Assembly (NCBI GenBank): GCA_028095005.1
Contig: CM051461.1
Coordinates: forward strand, 164,396,574-164,460,573
Reading direction: 5' to 3'
Source of the DNA: Rhynchospora pubera
Lineage: Eukaryota; Streptophyta; Magnoliopsida; Poales; Cyperaceae
Length of the DNA stretch: 64,000 nt
Shown one piece after another: positions 51,462-64,000 of the stretch (the stretch's first letter is position 1; every line of letters begins with the position of its first letter). The position numbers and the translations under genes were made by a program. The notes under the pieces were generated by a model that ran no database searches, was not told where the DNA came from, and saw only the letters and a list, made by a program, of their open reading frames with translations.

Positions 51462-54400
51462 AGAATAAGAGGCGGCTCGAGAAAGGTGAAGTTCAACTCC
51501 GCGTCGGGAATGGCACGTGCATCTCCGCTATGGCCATTGGGAGCGTGGATTTAACTTTACCTTCCGGTTTTGTGTTGGAACTAAAAGATGTATTTTTGGT
51601 TCCCTCTATCACTCGAAACATTATCTCTATTTCTTGTTTGGACATGGATGGTTTTGATGTTGTAATAAAGAACAAGTTGTTGACCTTGTTTCGAAATGAA
51701 GTTCGTTTTTGTGATGCGCATTTATTGAATGGTCTTTATGTGCTTGATTCTAGCGGACTTATCTTGAGTGTTGAGAATGACAATAGGAAACGTAAGATTT
51801 CACATGAGAATGCAACTTTGATGTGGCATTGTCGCTTAGGTCATATCAATGAGAAACGCATCAAGAGATTACAAACCGTTGGTCTCTTGGATCAATTCGC
51901 TTTCGAGCCAATTGACACATGCGAATCTTGTTTGATGGGAAAGATGACCAAAGCGCCTTTTCTTAACAAAGGGACAAGGGCAAATGACTTGTTAGACCTT
52001 GTACATACCGATGTATGTGGACCTATGAGCATTTGTGCGCGTGGTGGTTATTCATACTTCATCACATTCACCGACGATCATAGTAGATACGGGTATATCT
52101 ACTTGATGCGTCACAAATCCGAATCCTTTGACAAGTTCAAAGAATTCAAGAATGAAGTTGAAAACCAACTTGGTCGAAAGATCAAGGTCTTACGATCCGA
52201 TCGAGGTGGTGAGTACTTGAGCCATGAGTTTGGCAACTATCTAAAGGAGTGTGGAATCGTTCCACAACTCACTCCACCCGGAACACCACAATGGAATGGT
52301 GTATCCGAAAGGAGGAATCGAACTTTGCTTGACATGGTTCGATCAATGATGAGCCAAGCCGATTTGCCTATGTCTTTTTGGGGATACGCCCTTGAAACCG
52401 CAACTTTTACATTAAACCGTGTTCCATCAAAGTCCGTTGAGAAGACGCCCTATGAGCTTTGATTTAAGAAGAAACCAAGCATGTCGTTTCTCAAGATTTG
52501 GGGTTGTGAAGCTTATGTGAAAAGGCTAGTGAGCGATAAGCTTGGACCCAAATCGGACAAATGTCATTTCGTAGGATACCCTAAGGAAACGAAGGGTTAC
52601 TACTTCTATAACCGCAACGAGAACAAGATAGTTGTTGCTCGTTATGGTGTGTTCTTGGAGAAAGAATTTCTCTCAAGAAGAAGTAGTGGGAGCAACGTGG
52701 TGATTGAAGAAATTCAAGAACCGCAACAACAAAGCATGCCTCAAGTAGGCAATGTAGTTGTTCCCAATGTGGTACCAAATGAGGTTGCACAAAATGAAGT
52801 TGCACCGAATGAGATTGTAGCCGAACCCGTTCCACAAGTTGTTGTGGAAGAAGAGGTTCACAAACAAGCTCCCTCAAATGAAAACTCAAACATATCGCGA
52901 GTCGATGATGTTGAGGAAGCACCTTCACTTGAAGTTCAAGAACAAAGTCCACAAACCATTGTGGAACAAGTTCAAGAACCTCAAGTATCTACCCTACGAA
53001 GATCGGCAAGGCCAAGTCGTCCACCTATAAGATATTTAGGTTTGCACGACGTTCTCGTTATGGAGAACGATGAGCCTTTGACCATTGATGACATGAGAAA
53101 GAAACCCGACTCCAAGGAATGGCTAAAAGCCATGGAATCCGAAATGCAATTCATGTATGACAACAAGGTATGGACCTTGGTTGACCTTCCCAACGGAGTA
53201 AAACCCGTTGAGAACAAATGGATCTTTAAGAGAAAGGTCGACATGGATGGCAACTTGACCATTTACAAAGCACGACTTGTAGCGAAAGGTTACAAGCAAA
53301 TTCATGGTATTGACTATGAAGAAACCTTCTCGCCCGTCGTCATGTTCAAGTCAATTCGGATCATGTTAGCAATTGCCGCATTCTATGATTATGAGATTTG
53401 GCAAATGGATGTCAAAACCGCCTTCCTAAATGGAAATTTGGAAGAGGATGTGTACATGACACAACCCGAGTGTTTTGTGGATCCAAAGAATGCTAACAAA
53501 GTATGCAAGCTTCAACGATCCATTTATGGATTGAAGCAAGCATCAAGGAGTTGGAACAAGCGCTTTGATGAGGAAGTCAAGAAATTGAACTTCTCTCAAA
53601 GTGAAAAGGAACCTTGTGTCTACAAGAGGTTTAGTGGGAGCGTGGTTGTGTTTCTTGTTCTATATGTTGACGATATACTCTTGATCGGGAATGATATTCC
53701 CGAATTGAATGCAGTCAAGGATTCATTGAAGAAAGTGTTCTCAATGAAAGACTTGGGCGAAGCCGCCTACATCCTAGGAATCAAGATCTATAGAGATAGA
53801 TCAAAGAGGATGTTAGGTTTGAGCCAAGATGCATATATTGACAAGGTGTTGCAAAAACACAACATGGCGAATTCCAAGAAAGGATTCTTGCCTATGTCAC
53901 ATGGCATTTACTTGAGCAAGACTCAAGGCCCGACAACGGAGACAGATCGGGAATACATGAAGCGATTCAAGTATCCATCTGTAGTCGGATCGATTATGTA
54001 TGCCATGCTATGCACTCGCCCCGATGTGGCACATCCGATTAGCGTGACTAGTCGATACCAAGCCAACCCAGGCATGGCACATTGGACCGCAGTCAAGAAT
54101 ATCCTCAAGTATCTCAAGAGAACCAAGGAGAGCATTCTCGTTTACGGTGGAGACCAAGAGCTCGTTGTAACTGGTTACACCGATGCTAGTTTCCAAACCG
54201 ATCGAGATGACTCCAAATCACAGTCCGGCTTTGTATTTCTGCTTAATGGTGGTGCCGTAAGTTGGAAGAGTTCCAAGCAAGATACTACGGTCGATTCCGT
54301 CACCGAAGCGGAATACTTAGCGGCTGGCGAAGCAGCAAAAGAAGCCGTATGGATCAAGGAGTTCTTGACCGAGCTAGAGGTGGTTCCAAGCATCTCGGAT

Positions 54401-54652
54401 CCAGTGGATATCTACTGCGACAATACGGGAGCCATAGCTCAGTCCAAGGAGCCTAGGTCTCACCAGAAGACTAGGCACATTCTACGACGATTCCATCTCA
54501 TCCGTCAGTTGGTCAATGACGGATGGGTCAAGGTCAAGAAGGTGGACGGTGCCGCGAACACAGCGGACCCTCTGACAAAGCCTTTGTCTCGAGCCGCGCA
54601 TGAGTTGCATGTTGCATCCATGGGGATTAGGCGTATGCCTGATTGGCTTTGA
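51263..54652 (+). pseudogene. copia pol (protease-integrase-RT-RNase H) with one stop
   Basis: One frame runs from the zinc knuckle to 54652, interrupted only by TGA at 52460-52462 between integrase and RT. Protease has DTGS at 51416-51427. Integrase has the HHCC zinc finger (WHCRLGHIN ... CESCLMGK) and the core acidic triad in HTDVCGP, SDRGGEY and NGVSERRNR. RT has WIFKRK, KARLVAKGY and the active-site YVDD near 53660-53680. RNase H has the TDASF, SVTEAEYLAA and YCDN motifs and ends near ANTADPLTKPL. All catalytic motifs are present, so damage is confined to the stop and the upstream frameshift. Recent loss of function fits the young LTRs. Confidence 0.92.
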
Positions 54653-54753
54653 GTTGTATCTTTTATTTAGGCGTTAGTATGAGACATGTATATTTGGATA
54701 TTACATTGAGTACTATACACTGGCTAGAAGTCACTATTGATTGACTCTAGGCC

Positions 54754-54764
54754 AAGTGGGAGAT
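54754..54764 (+). other. Polypurine tract of element 1
   Basis: AAGTGGGAGAT immediately precedes the 3' LTR and would prime plus-strand DNA synthesis. The same string precedes the LTR of element 2 in reverse (57950-57960). Confidence 0.9.
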
Positions 54765-56188
54765 TGTTAGAGATATGTCCTAGAAGCCAATCATATTTGG
54801 CTACTTCTATGGTTTTATGTTATGGATGATTTTATATCATTTGTTCCTTGATTTATGTGTTGGCAGTTCATTCAGGTTGAGGATCTGAATTATAGATCAC
54901 TGTGATTCATTTAGTAGTAAATGACAACAATAAATCTAAAGCGTCCATGATCTTGATAATTAACAAGGAACATTAATTATCAATAAGATTAGTATGCAAG
55001 TTAAGTGTTGATTAAGTTCTATAAATCACAGGTTAAGAGTAACCAACTTAATTGCATATGTTTATGTTAATTGAACATAGTACAGGACATGACCCAACGA
55101 AATAAATATATGGATTGTGTTATGTGTCATTATTTATTTCGTTATGATTTTGATTCTAAGTTTGAGATATTTATCTTTTCCACATGAGAATAGGTTCAAT
55201 AAATATCGTCTACCGCTGATTCCCGATAAGGGCTGCTATACGGACGTTATTTATGTTCTCTTGAATTGTGCGGGGGAAAGCTAAATAGTCAAGAAAACCG
55301 TATGTCCCTCATTAATTCACTTAGTGAGTGACGATATATGTTTGGGCCCCTTGATGGAGATAGATTGTTTGCTAGCAACTGATACAATTATCTCTAGATC
55401 AAGAAACGTATAATCTGCAAGAATGACACATTCCTATCTTGGATTATACGATGATATCGTGAGACATAGGAATCAAAATAGAGATATACTTTTATTCTCT
55501 TATGCAGGATTGAAATATTGTAGCTATACACTATTTATGCGAATTGGGAATCATAACGTGTTGCTAGATACCGCTTATGATTATTGGAATTAAATAGCGA
55601 TTTAACTCCATGTCCAACGTAGCATAAATCCTCAAAGGGTCACACAAAAATTGGTGTTTTAACCATGATTGCATTATTTATTTATTTGCAATAATTGGTA
55701 TTGCAAAATATGATAAGTTGATTAATTAATTAAATAACGTTGTAGACCGTTATAATTAATTAAATCAAAGGGATCATATAGAAATAAATTAATGCATTAT
55801 CTAATCCCTAAATAATTATTATTAAGTTAATAATTATTTATTTCAACACATATCCAAATTATAGGGCTTTAATTAAATAGTTAATTAAAGGCCCAATAGG
55901 GAGTCAAATTGGGAGCAACAAGAAGGGCCATTTAATAGTTGATTAAGTGGACCCAAGAGGCAAAGCACATAGCCCATAAAGGGCCCATAATGTGGCCGGC
56001 CATGATAGGTGGTAGGTGGGTGGCAAAATTGTAATAAGATGGTGTGAGGTAGGTAGGGTTTGTGCTCTATATAAAGAGGTATATGGTAGCAAATCCCCTC
56101 TCTCTCTCCTCCCACAAACCCTAGCCGCCCCCTCCTCTTGTGGCCGGCGCCTCCCCTCCTCTCCCTCTCCATTAGCTCATGTGTTGAG
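54765..56188 (+). repeat. 3' LTR of element 1, cut by element 2
   Basis: It is colinear with 46655-48078 at a constant offset of 8,110 bases without any indel. It stops at ...catgtgttgag; the 5' LTR continues with ccccctctcttcc at that point, while here element 2 begins with TGTTAGAAAG. About 337 bases of LTR should resume beyond element 2. Confidence 0.95.
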
Positions 56189-57949
56189 TGTTAGAAAGTG
56201 TGCTAATTTTCATTTTTATGCTAATTACCAATTAATTAACCAAGCAAACATAGCACACACAAGATCTAGTACACAAGCTATTCAAACACACGAGAAAAAG
56301 GAGAAATCGATACCTCCCGCGAAATCGTATTCGCGGGGCTCGACCAAGGCATGGGAATCGATGGCGTGCCTTCTCCACCGTCTCCACCACGTCTCGTAAC
56401 CGCCCTCGAGTCCACCAAGGAGGATTAATCACGTTCTACAAGGTACGTGCTAGCATACCCAAAGAACAAGCCTAATCCCTATGGTTTTCTCTCTTGCATC
56501 AATCAACAACCTTGATTTAGTGGAGAGAAAATAGCTCAACACATGAGCAAATGAGAGGGAGAGAGGAGGAAGGTGGCGGCCTCATGGGAGGGAATGAGAG
56601 GAGAGAGAAAGCTAGGTGGAGGCTCTCATAAGTGGTCCTTATATAGAGCACAAAACCTAATTGACCTCTTGCATAATAACAACTATGCCATCCCACCTAC
56701 CACCATATTGGGCAGCCACGTTTTGGGCCTATTTGGGCCACTTAATCCACTCAATTTAGTCTCTAATTCTATTAATTAAAGCCTCATTTATTTGCTCTTT
56801 AATTGGGCTATCTATTTGCTATTTAAATAACGGCCCAATTAATCAATATAACCATTTATATTGATAAGTGTTGAACTAAATTAATTATTAACTCATTAAT
56901 AATTATTTTAGGATTAGTTAATGCATTAATTTATTTCTATATGATCCATTGACTTAATTAATTATAACGGTTCGCAACGGTATATAATTAATTAATCAAT
57001 CTTATCATATTTCCACAGAACCTACTGCTGTGAATAAATAAATAATGCACTGTGTGATTAATGTCCTATTTGTGTGACCCTTTGAGGATTTATGCTATGT
57101 TGGCCATGGAATTAAATCGTTATTTAATTCCAATAATCATAAGCGGTATCTAGCAACACGTTATGACTCCCAATTCGCATAAATAGTGTACTGCTACAAT
57201 ATTTCAATCCTGCATAAGAGAATAAATATGTTTCTCTATTTTGATTCTTATGTCGCACGATATCATCGTATAATCCAAGATAGGAATGTGTCATTCTTGC
57301 AGATTATACGTTTCTTGATCTAGAGATAATTGTATAAAGTTGCATGCAAACAATCTATCTCCATCAAGGGGCCCAAACAGATACCGTCACTCACTAAGTG
57401 AATTAATGAGGGACATACGGTTTTCTTGATGATTAACTTTTCCCCGCACAATTCAAGAGAACATAAATAAAGTCCGTATAGCAGCCCTTATCGGGAATCA
57501 GCGGTAGACAGTATTTATTGAACCTATCCTCATGTGGAAAAGATAAACATCTCAAACTTAGAACCAAAATCACAACGAAATAAACAATGACACATAACAC
57601 AATCCATATGTTTATTTCGATGGGTCAAGTCCTGTGCTATGTTCCATAACATACACATATGCAACTAAGTTGGTAACTCTTTACCTATGATTAGTAGAAC
57701 TTAATCATCACTTAACTTGCATACTAATCTTTTATGATAATTAATGTTCCTTGTTAATTATCAAGATTATGGACAGTTTAGATTTATTATTGTCATTCTA
57801 AAGAATGATCAACAGAGATCTACAATTCAGATCCTCAACCTGAATGATCTGTCAATAGTAAACCTAGGAACAGATGATAAAATCTCATCCAAAACATAAA
57901 CTAATAATTAAGTCATTAAATTATTGACTTCTAGGACATAACTCTAACA
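56189..57949 (-). repeat. 3' LTR of element 2 (1,761 bp)
   Basis: It begins TGTTAGAAAGTG and ends ATAACTCTAACA on the plus strand. Length equals the complete LTR of element 1. Sequence similarity to that LTR is clear throughout but visibly lower than between element 1's own two LTRs, so it is a separate subfamily. Confidence 0.93.
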
Positions 57950-57960
57950 ATCTCCCACTT

Positions 57961-60900
57961 GGCCTAGAGTCAATCAGTAGTGACTTCTAGCCAACGAAGA
58001 ATTGAGAACAATGTCATATATCTACATATATACATGTCTCGGACCTCAAAATAAATAATACGCTTATAGCTAGTTACTCATACGTCCACCACGTATGGAT
58101 GCATAACTGCATCTCGTATACTGCTCAAGGTAGAGGTCGTGCTAGAGTGTTCGCTGTGTTCGCGAACCTATCCAAAAATTGTTTGACTATATATATATAT
58201 ACTCCTATATATATTCTTGATCACCATCATATGATATCAAGTGATATCGTTATAGATCATATTTGAATCTCCAATGTAACATTGGGCTCTTAGGAGTAAG
58301 TTATAGTTCGAGATGCTTAGAACCATAATAACTCAACTAAGAAATCGATCTGAAATAAACTTCTTTTATTGCTTCACAAGTTGCTATGTATTTTGCTTTG
58401 GTGACGGAAACGGTTGTAATATTCCATTTAGAACACCTTCTAAATTTACAACACCACCTTTTAGCAAAATACGTAGTTCAACTGTGATTATATCAATCTT
58501 TCGAAAAACTAGCATCAGTGTAATTAACTTACACGAGCTCTCTTTCATCTTAAGAGATGAAACATTATATCACTCTTTCTCATAAGGTACTCGAGGATAT
58601 CCTTGACTATCGTCCTAATGTGTCTCTCTTGTATCCATTTGACAACTGTTTGTCATATCCTTTGGATACTACACATTGGGGCATATGCATAAATATGACG
58701 TACACAATGAAACTCATAATGAAAGAATGCTTGAACTATTTCATGCACTTTCTTGAATTGAGTTGCAATAGACCGAGTTAAAGCACTCAAGTCATGCCAT
58801 GTGACGTACAGTTAGACATCCTTTCTTGGAGTGTAACTTTCGTGTTTCTAGAACACTTCGTCAATATATGCACATTTGCTCAAACCTAACATCCATCATA
58901 ATCTATCTTTATAGATTTTGTTTCCTAGGATTAGGTGATTTCGCCCAAGTTCTCATTTGAGAAAGCATTCTCCAAAGAGATCTTGACAATATTCATTTTC
59001 TTAATGTTAATGTTATTCCCAATTTAGTGAATTGTTATCTTGAACAATACAAGTAATACAATTATGCTCCCACTGAATATCTTGTTTATACAAGATACTT
59101 TTGACGAAGTTCAACTCCTTGACTTCCTTGTCAAAACTTTTATTCCAATCTCCACAACACTTGCTTTAATCCATTTATGGATCCTTGAAGCATGCGTATG
59201 TTTTTAGCAATACATAAAACCTCGATTTGTGTCAAATGCACAACATCATCCTTCATTCATACGAAGAAGGCGGTTTTATGTGTTTTTCCATATATCAATA
59301 TATATGAAATACAACTATTGCTAGAATGATCTTTATTGACTTTTACATAGCCACAAGCAAGAGGTTGTGCTTTGTACGTAGTCAACTAGTCATCGACTTA
59401 GACATAGCTACAAGCGAGAAGCCGCGCTTTGTACATAGTCGATTTGTTATCCATGTCGATCTTTCCTTTTGAAGATCTAAAACGTTCTTGATGTATTGCT
59501 CCTTCATGAACGTCAACCAAGGTCTATACCTTGTTGTTATACATGGATTTTATTTAAAGATCATATGAATTCAAACCATATATGTGGAATCGGATCGTTC
59601 CATCGTTTTTTCTTGTTTATCAACGGATTCTCATATGCTAAGTTTGAGAATGTCGTGAAGCCAATGCACCAAACGGCTTAGGCAATCAACTCTCATTGAT
59701 CTTTTGTAGGACTGGTACTTGAGGTTCATGAACTACTTCCACAATGAATTGTTGAACGAGTTCTTGACTCCTCATATATTCCATGAGTTTCTCGAATCAT
59801 CATCAACTCGTGATATGGTTGAGTCCTCATTGGAAGGAGCGTACTATTAAACTTCTTTTCAAAACAACTTGTGAATGAAGTTCCGCTCAACTCCCACTAA
59901 GCACCATGTATGGAGTGACAAGTTTCCCATAAGAGTACTTCTTGTAGTGACGCATAAACTCCTTTAATGCTCACTTTACTCCCACTACTTCTTCTTGAGA
60001 ATTTCAATTCATCAAGACTACATTATGATTAGCAACAACTACTTTGTTCTTATCATATTCGTGGAAGTAGTGCCTTTTAATATAAAGCATCCTACAAATA
60101 TTAAATGTCTTATTTGGTTTAAGCTTACAAGTCCACAATACTTGAAATAAGCTTCTCAACACCAAATCTCGAGAAGTATTATACTTAGAGATCAAAATCT
60201 CGTAAGATATCTTCTTCAACAGACTTCGATGGAATATTATTCAATGTAAACAATATTGTCCTCAAACATAATTCCCTAATACGAGTCGAATAAGTCAATT
60301 TGATTTATTATCGATCGAACTATACAAAATATTGTTCGATACCTCCATTCTTGGACACATTATTCCATAATGTTCCTCATGGAGTGAGTTATGAAACTAT
60401 TTTCATACTCTTTAGATAATACTTCAAATCATATGACTTAACTACTTATTTGCCACGATTAATTGTAAGACTTTTCTTTTTCCTTGAACGGTCTTTTTAA
60501 CTTCACACTTGAACTCATTTGAACTAGTCAAAAGGTTCATACTTATACCTTATCAAATAGATATGTTAATATCTACAATGATCGTTGGTTAAGTAGTAAA
60601 GTATCAACAACCTTTCATTGCACAAGTACTTATTGATCTTTATACATCGACATGTATAAGTCCTAATCAAGTCACTTGTCCTTAAACCTTTGTAGGTTAA
60701 AGGCGCTTTTGTCATTTAACAAACATGATTCGCATATCAATCGATTTGAAATCGAATTGAATTTCGAGCTCTACGTTACGTAGACTCTCATAATGCGATT
60801 CTCGTTTATATATGTGACTAAGCGGTTATATATAACATGAAAGTCAAATACTTTATGTCAAGTCTTATGCATCCTATTTGTCATTCAAAACTTGCTTATC

Positions 60901-62100
60901 TATTTCAAGCAAATTCAATCAAGATGCATGAAATCATATAAACAAATCCAGAATAAAAGAACTTGTCTTTTATTAAACATAATCATCCATTTCATCGAAT
61001 ATGAAGTGGAGATGTTTTGAGAAGTTAGGATTAAGGTATGCAACCTTCAATTCCTAAACAAACTCTTAATAAAGATAACTCTACGTATTCAATAGTAATA
61101 ACTTAGACGAACAAGACATTGCCTATACGGAGTTTACTTTACATCTCTCGAACATTCTCTTATTTTTCATTGCTAACACATTTCGTCAAATGCGAGCATA
61201 TGAACTAGTATCAAGTTACTAGTGTAAATTAGAGATAGTGAGATAATTTGAACGACAAATACATTTTAGAATTAGAATATTTCTATTCGTCATAATCATG
61301 GTATTTCGGACAACCTTTCAAATGCCTCCCTATACGGCAAATGAAACATCTCATGTGACACATGGTCATAAATGAGGGTCTCGAAAATTTCAACTCATAC
61401 CTTAGTGAAGTATTTCTTGAATACTTAACCAATTACCTTTTTGCATCAACAATTGTGCGAAGAAGGTAACATTATATCCTTTATAATTCCAAAGAGATCG
61501 TATGACAATATCAACAATCCTTGATATCGGAGATTAATATCTCTAGTCATCAATTAGCTACTTAAATCTTTCGATTTGTAAGCCAATGAAAACGTTCATG
61601 TATCCTTTTATAAAAGAAGAATCTCTTGGTCAACTCATACTCTTTATACTCGATCATAAATGATGGAGTTAATATCTACTTTCTCCAAGAACACTTTCTT
61701 GAGTAAGTGGATGAGAGCGTACGAGTTAGATCTAGTCCATATGAATTCTCTAATTCAAAGGTCTAGAAATTTTAAATGAGGATATTAGCCATACGCTTTA
61801 TTAAATAACTTTTCGCCAAAAGTCAATCAATCATCGCGTTGCTACGTTCGGGTAATTTGAGGAAAGTTTTTGGGAATTGACATACTCAAATTTCTCTTCA
61901 CTAAGATCGTGTCTTAGGAATCGGTATCACTTCTTTAAGTGAATACTTTTAGAAACGAGTTTGTTAATTTTCAAAGATTGATCGCAACAAAATTAACAAT
62001 TTTAACATCTATAAAAAAATCAATTTACGGTCATTTAGTTTATGCAATTGTTTTATTTATAACAAATAAAACTCCCACTACATTTATTTAATGTCCCAAA
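57961..62100 (-). pseudogene. Decayed copia gag-pol region of element 2
   Basis: The reverse strand keeps traces of pol. Around 58365-58430 it encodes a TTVSVTKAKYIATCEAIKEV-like stretch matching the RNase H segment DSVTEAEYLAAGEAAKEAV of element 1. At 58100-58160 it has gcgaacacagcg(a/g)ac, as at the end of element 1 pol. Stops occur in every frame throughout and the DNA is AT-rich. At about 62015 an ATG aligns with the gag start but the frame fails at once. No protein can be made. Confidence 0.8.
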
Positions 62101-62109
62101 TGTAGTTGG

Positions 62110-64000
62110 TTTTCCAAGATCCCGGTTTTCATCAAGTAGAGCCTGCTATGGCACGTCACCCTACTTAATTAGATAAGGTAGGTTCTCCAACCAATCATAT
62201 CGTTCTATATGATTCTTGGTTTGTGAATATCTAAGTATATTTACAAACTTCGCCCCGATGTCCAAACTCTAGTTGGGTCCATCGAAAAGTAACCTCTCAC
62301 TATTTGCTCCTTGCAAATCTTAGCTATTTGCACCCCGACTACCGAATTGGCAATCATGACGTCCGCTTGGGCGGACCGCGCCATGAGTGACAATCGGCAT
62401 GAAGGGGATAGAGAGAAGGAGGGCGATTTCACTTAATCGAGTTTTAGTTGGGACTATCAATCATATGACACTTGTTTGGTGGTCGTGTAAGCATACACCC
62501 ATACCTAGCCTATGACAATTCATAGCAATCACAAGCAATCACATATAAGCATCTCATAGTTGTGGGTTTGTATGGCTCCCGCTTGCATTAGTTTCGCCAC
62601 ATCGTCCATGGAGCAAAACTAATCTAATCCTTGCCCTCCCACTAAATTCTATAAGGATCTAAATCCTATATAAAATAAAGGTGCAAAATACATGTGAAAA
62701 CATCCTATTCCCTTCCTATCCTTAGGGGCATGCAAGCCTCACAAGTTACATAAAAAATTAATCAAAAATTAATTAATGGCACCAAAAGCCGCATTACAAA
62801 CATTCACACATGCATTCATTTACAACCACAAGGCATTGAGTCTTGAGCCATACTAAACCCACTATCCACCTACAAAACAAAGTTAGCATATACAAGAACT
62901 TTGTTTCCAATTAACGATTTTCAAGCATCTTTGCGTATCGTTTGCTATAAGTAAATTCCGTGTACAAATCCTCAATTTTAAACAACCAAACTTGTTTAAA
63001 TTCATTTAGAAAGTTCTTTCAACATCCCATAACAGAAAGGAGATCAAACAAGGAGTTTTCTAATTAAATTCAACTAGTTTGAATACTTAGAAAAACAGTA
63101 ATTTACCAAAAAACGTAACTAATGGAATCCAACAAAAACAACAGTTTTCGGTCTCCAAAAATTCTCAAATAAATTACTTAAGCTCCTTATCAAAGTTGTG
63201 ACTACCAGTAAAAAATTCAAGAAGAGATCTTAAACCATCTGGGAGAATCAAAAAAGACAAATCTCTTACAAGTGCACGAAACACCGTTATGAGATTTTCA
63301 GCTTATCCTCTCAACCATTTGGTCTGTTAGACCACATTCTATCCAGTTTTTATATATACAATATACATAGAAAAACTTGTTTAGACTACAGGCTATCCAT
63401 TCATGAAAAGAAAACAACCAAGTTTAGTTCAATAATATTAAGTTACAGCCTAAACAATCAACAAATTCTGTACTGGGACAGACTGTCAATCGAAAGGTTT
63501 TAACCTAGTTGAAGGTCCAAACATCCACGAAAAATTACGAAATTAATTTTCCTGGAATTCTAACTCAAAATAGAACAACTCCATTTAAACAGAATTTTTA
63601 AAGGAGTTCTCAGTTGGTACAGTTTATTAGAACAATCGATTTGCTCAACAAACTGGATCTGACAAGATCTTCCTTTTCATACTTGAAAACCCACTAATTA
63701 ATCCGAGTCATGCAACAATTTATACATGCTCAGAAAGAGCTTCAAGTCCTCTTTATTTCTAGCCATAGAACACTGGTACTTATATTCAAAATATAAATCT
63801 TTCAAGCCATTCAAACAGGACAGTACGAGCAGAAACTGGTTCTGCGCACTGTCGCCATTTTATTCACAGTAAATCCATACTAATTCAGAAAAATGTGAAT
63901 CCAACGACAAAAGAATCAAAATCCACAGATCTACAACTTTCATGTAGATGGAAAAAACTTCCAGAGAACTTATCAAAGCGAAAAAACGCGAAACAACACA
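62110..64000 (-). other. Conserved leader of element 2 (partial)
   Basis: The reverse complement follows 48534-50370 of element 1 closely, including the cgggtgcaaataactaagattt / gacgcggtccgcccaagcgg region (62280-62400) and the region around 63830-63850. It is better conserved than the adjacent coding part. The window ends inside it. Confidence 0.88.

Larger units (their letters stand above)
46655..56188 (+). mobile_element. Ty1/copia retrotransposon, element 1
   Basis: Order: 5' LTR, PBS, 2.07-kb leader, gag, protease, integrase, reverse transcriptase, RNase H, PPT, 3' LTR. Integrase before RT marks it as Ty1/copia. Over the 1,424 bases shared by both LTRs I count about seven substitutions and no indel, roughly 0.5%, so insertion is recent. 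It carries a frameshift in gag and one in-frame stop in pol, so this copy cannot make its full polyprotein. The 3' LTR is cut by element 2 after 56188; the remainder and the target duplication (expected TCGTC, as at 46650-46654) should lie beyond the window. Confidence 0.95.
56189..64000 (-). mobile_element. Ty1/copia element 2, nested, non-autonomous, runs off the window
   Basis: Reverse-oriented relative of element 1. Its 3' LTR (56189-57949) is complete, the PPT lies at 57950-57960, and the internal region continues past the right edge. The leader at 62110-64000 matches the element 1 leader; about 120 bases of leader and the 5' LTR are missing. The interior is about as long as in element 1, yet it holds no long open frame. 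It was inserted into the 3' LTR of element 1, with TTGAG (56184-56188) as the likely target duplication. Confidence 0.9.

Noticed and set aside
58313..58781. Plus-strand 74-90 codon frames in element 2
   Set aside because: They run antisense to recognisable RNase H remnants of element 2 and have no domain of their own.

Overview
The window is nuclear DNA of a flowering plant. It holds three intron-rich genes with GT-AG introns, all from plant families: a receptor-like cytoplasmic kinase, a NIN-like RWP-RK transcription factor and a plant class catalase. It also has a TTTAGGG telomere-type array, a Pol III tRNA-Lys(CTT), AT-rich intergenic DNA, and many transposable elements (Ty1/copia, Ty3/gypsy-like, SINE, Tourist-like MITE, Helitron end, foldback). 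I cannot place it below angiosperm from sequence alone.

Layout. 1-2.8 kb: intergenic DNA with a diverged duplicated segment. 2.9-6.5 kb: RLCK-VII kinase gene, + strand, 7 coding exons. 6.5-15.5 kb: a MITE, a long stretch without a convincing gene, and a Helitron-type 3' end at 13.04 kb. 15.5-19.7 kb: NIN-like protein gene, - strand, 4 coding exons including a 48-nt microexon. 20.6-38.9 kb: repeat-rich intergenic DNA. It contains a purine/pyrimidine-flanked minisatellite, a solo copia LTR, two of three SINE copies, a retroposed tRNA-Lys, a Tourist-like MITE, a solo gypsy-like LTR, a 1.37-kb foldback element, a short telomere-repeat array and a 5'-truncated poly(A) retrocopy. 39.0-44.0 kb: catalase gene, - strand, 9 exons, with a one-base insertion in exon 6 that breaks the frame. 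44.5 kb: the third SINE copy. 46.65-64 kb: two related copia elements. Element 1 (+) is nearly complete and young (LTRs about 0.5% apart) but has a frameshift in gag and one stop in pol. Element 2 (-) is inserted inside the 3' LTR of element 1 and runs off the right edge.

The three genes do not form a pathway cluster; they are independent single genes (kinase signalling, nitrate-response transcription, peroxisomal H2O2 removal). The strongest biology is in the mobile DNA. Element 2 has a thoroughly decayed pol region, yet it must have transposed recently, because it sits inside a young element; this points to a non-autonomous family mobilised in trans. A complete tRNA-Lys gene is bracketed by a perfect 16-bp target duplication and ends in a poly(A) tract, so it looks like a retroposed precursor tRNA, in effect a newborn SINE. 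A separate 153-bp tRNA-derived SINE family is represented by three copies, all with visible target-site duplications.
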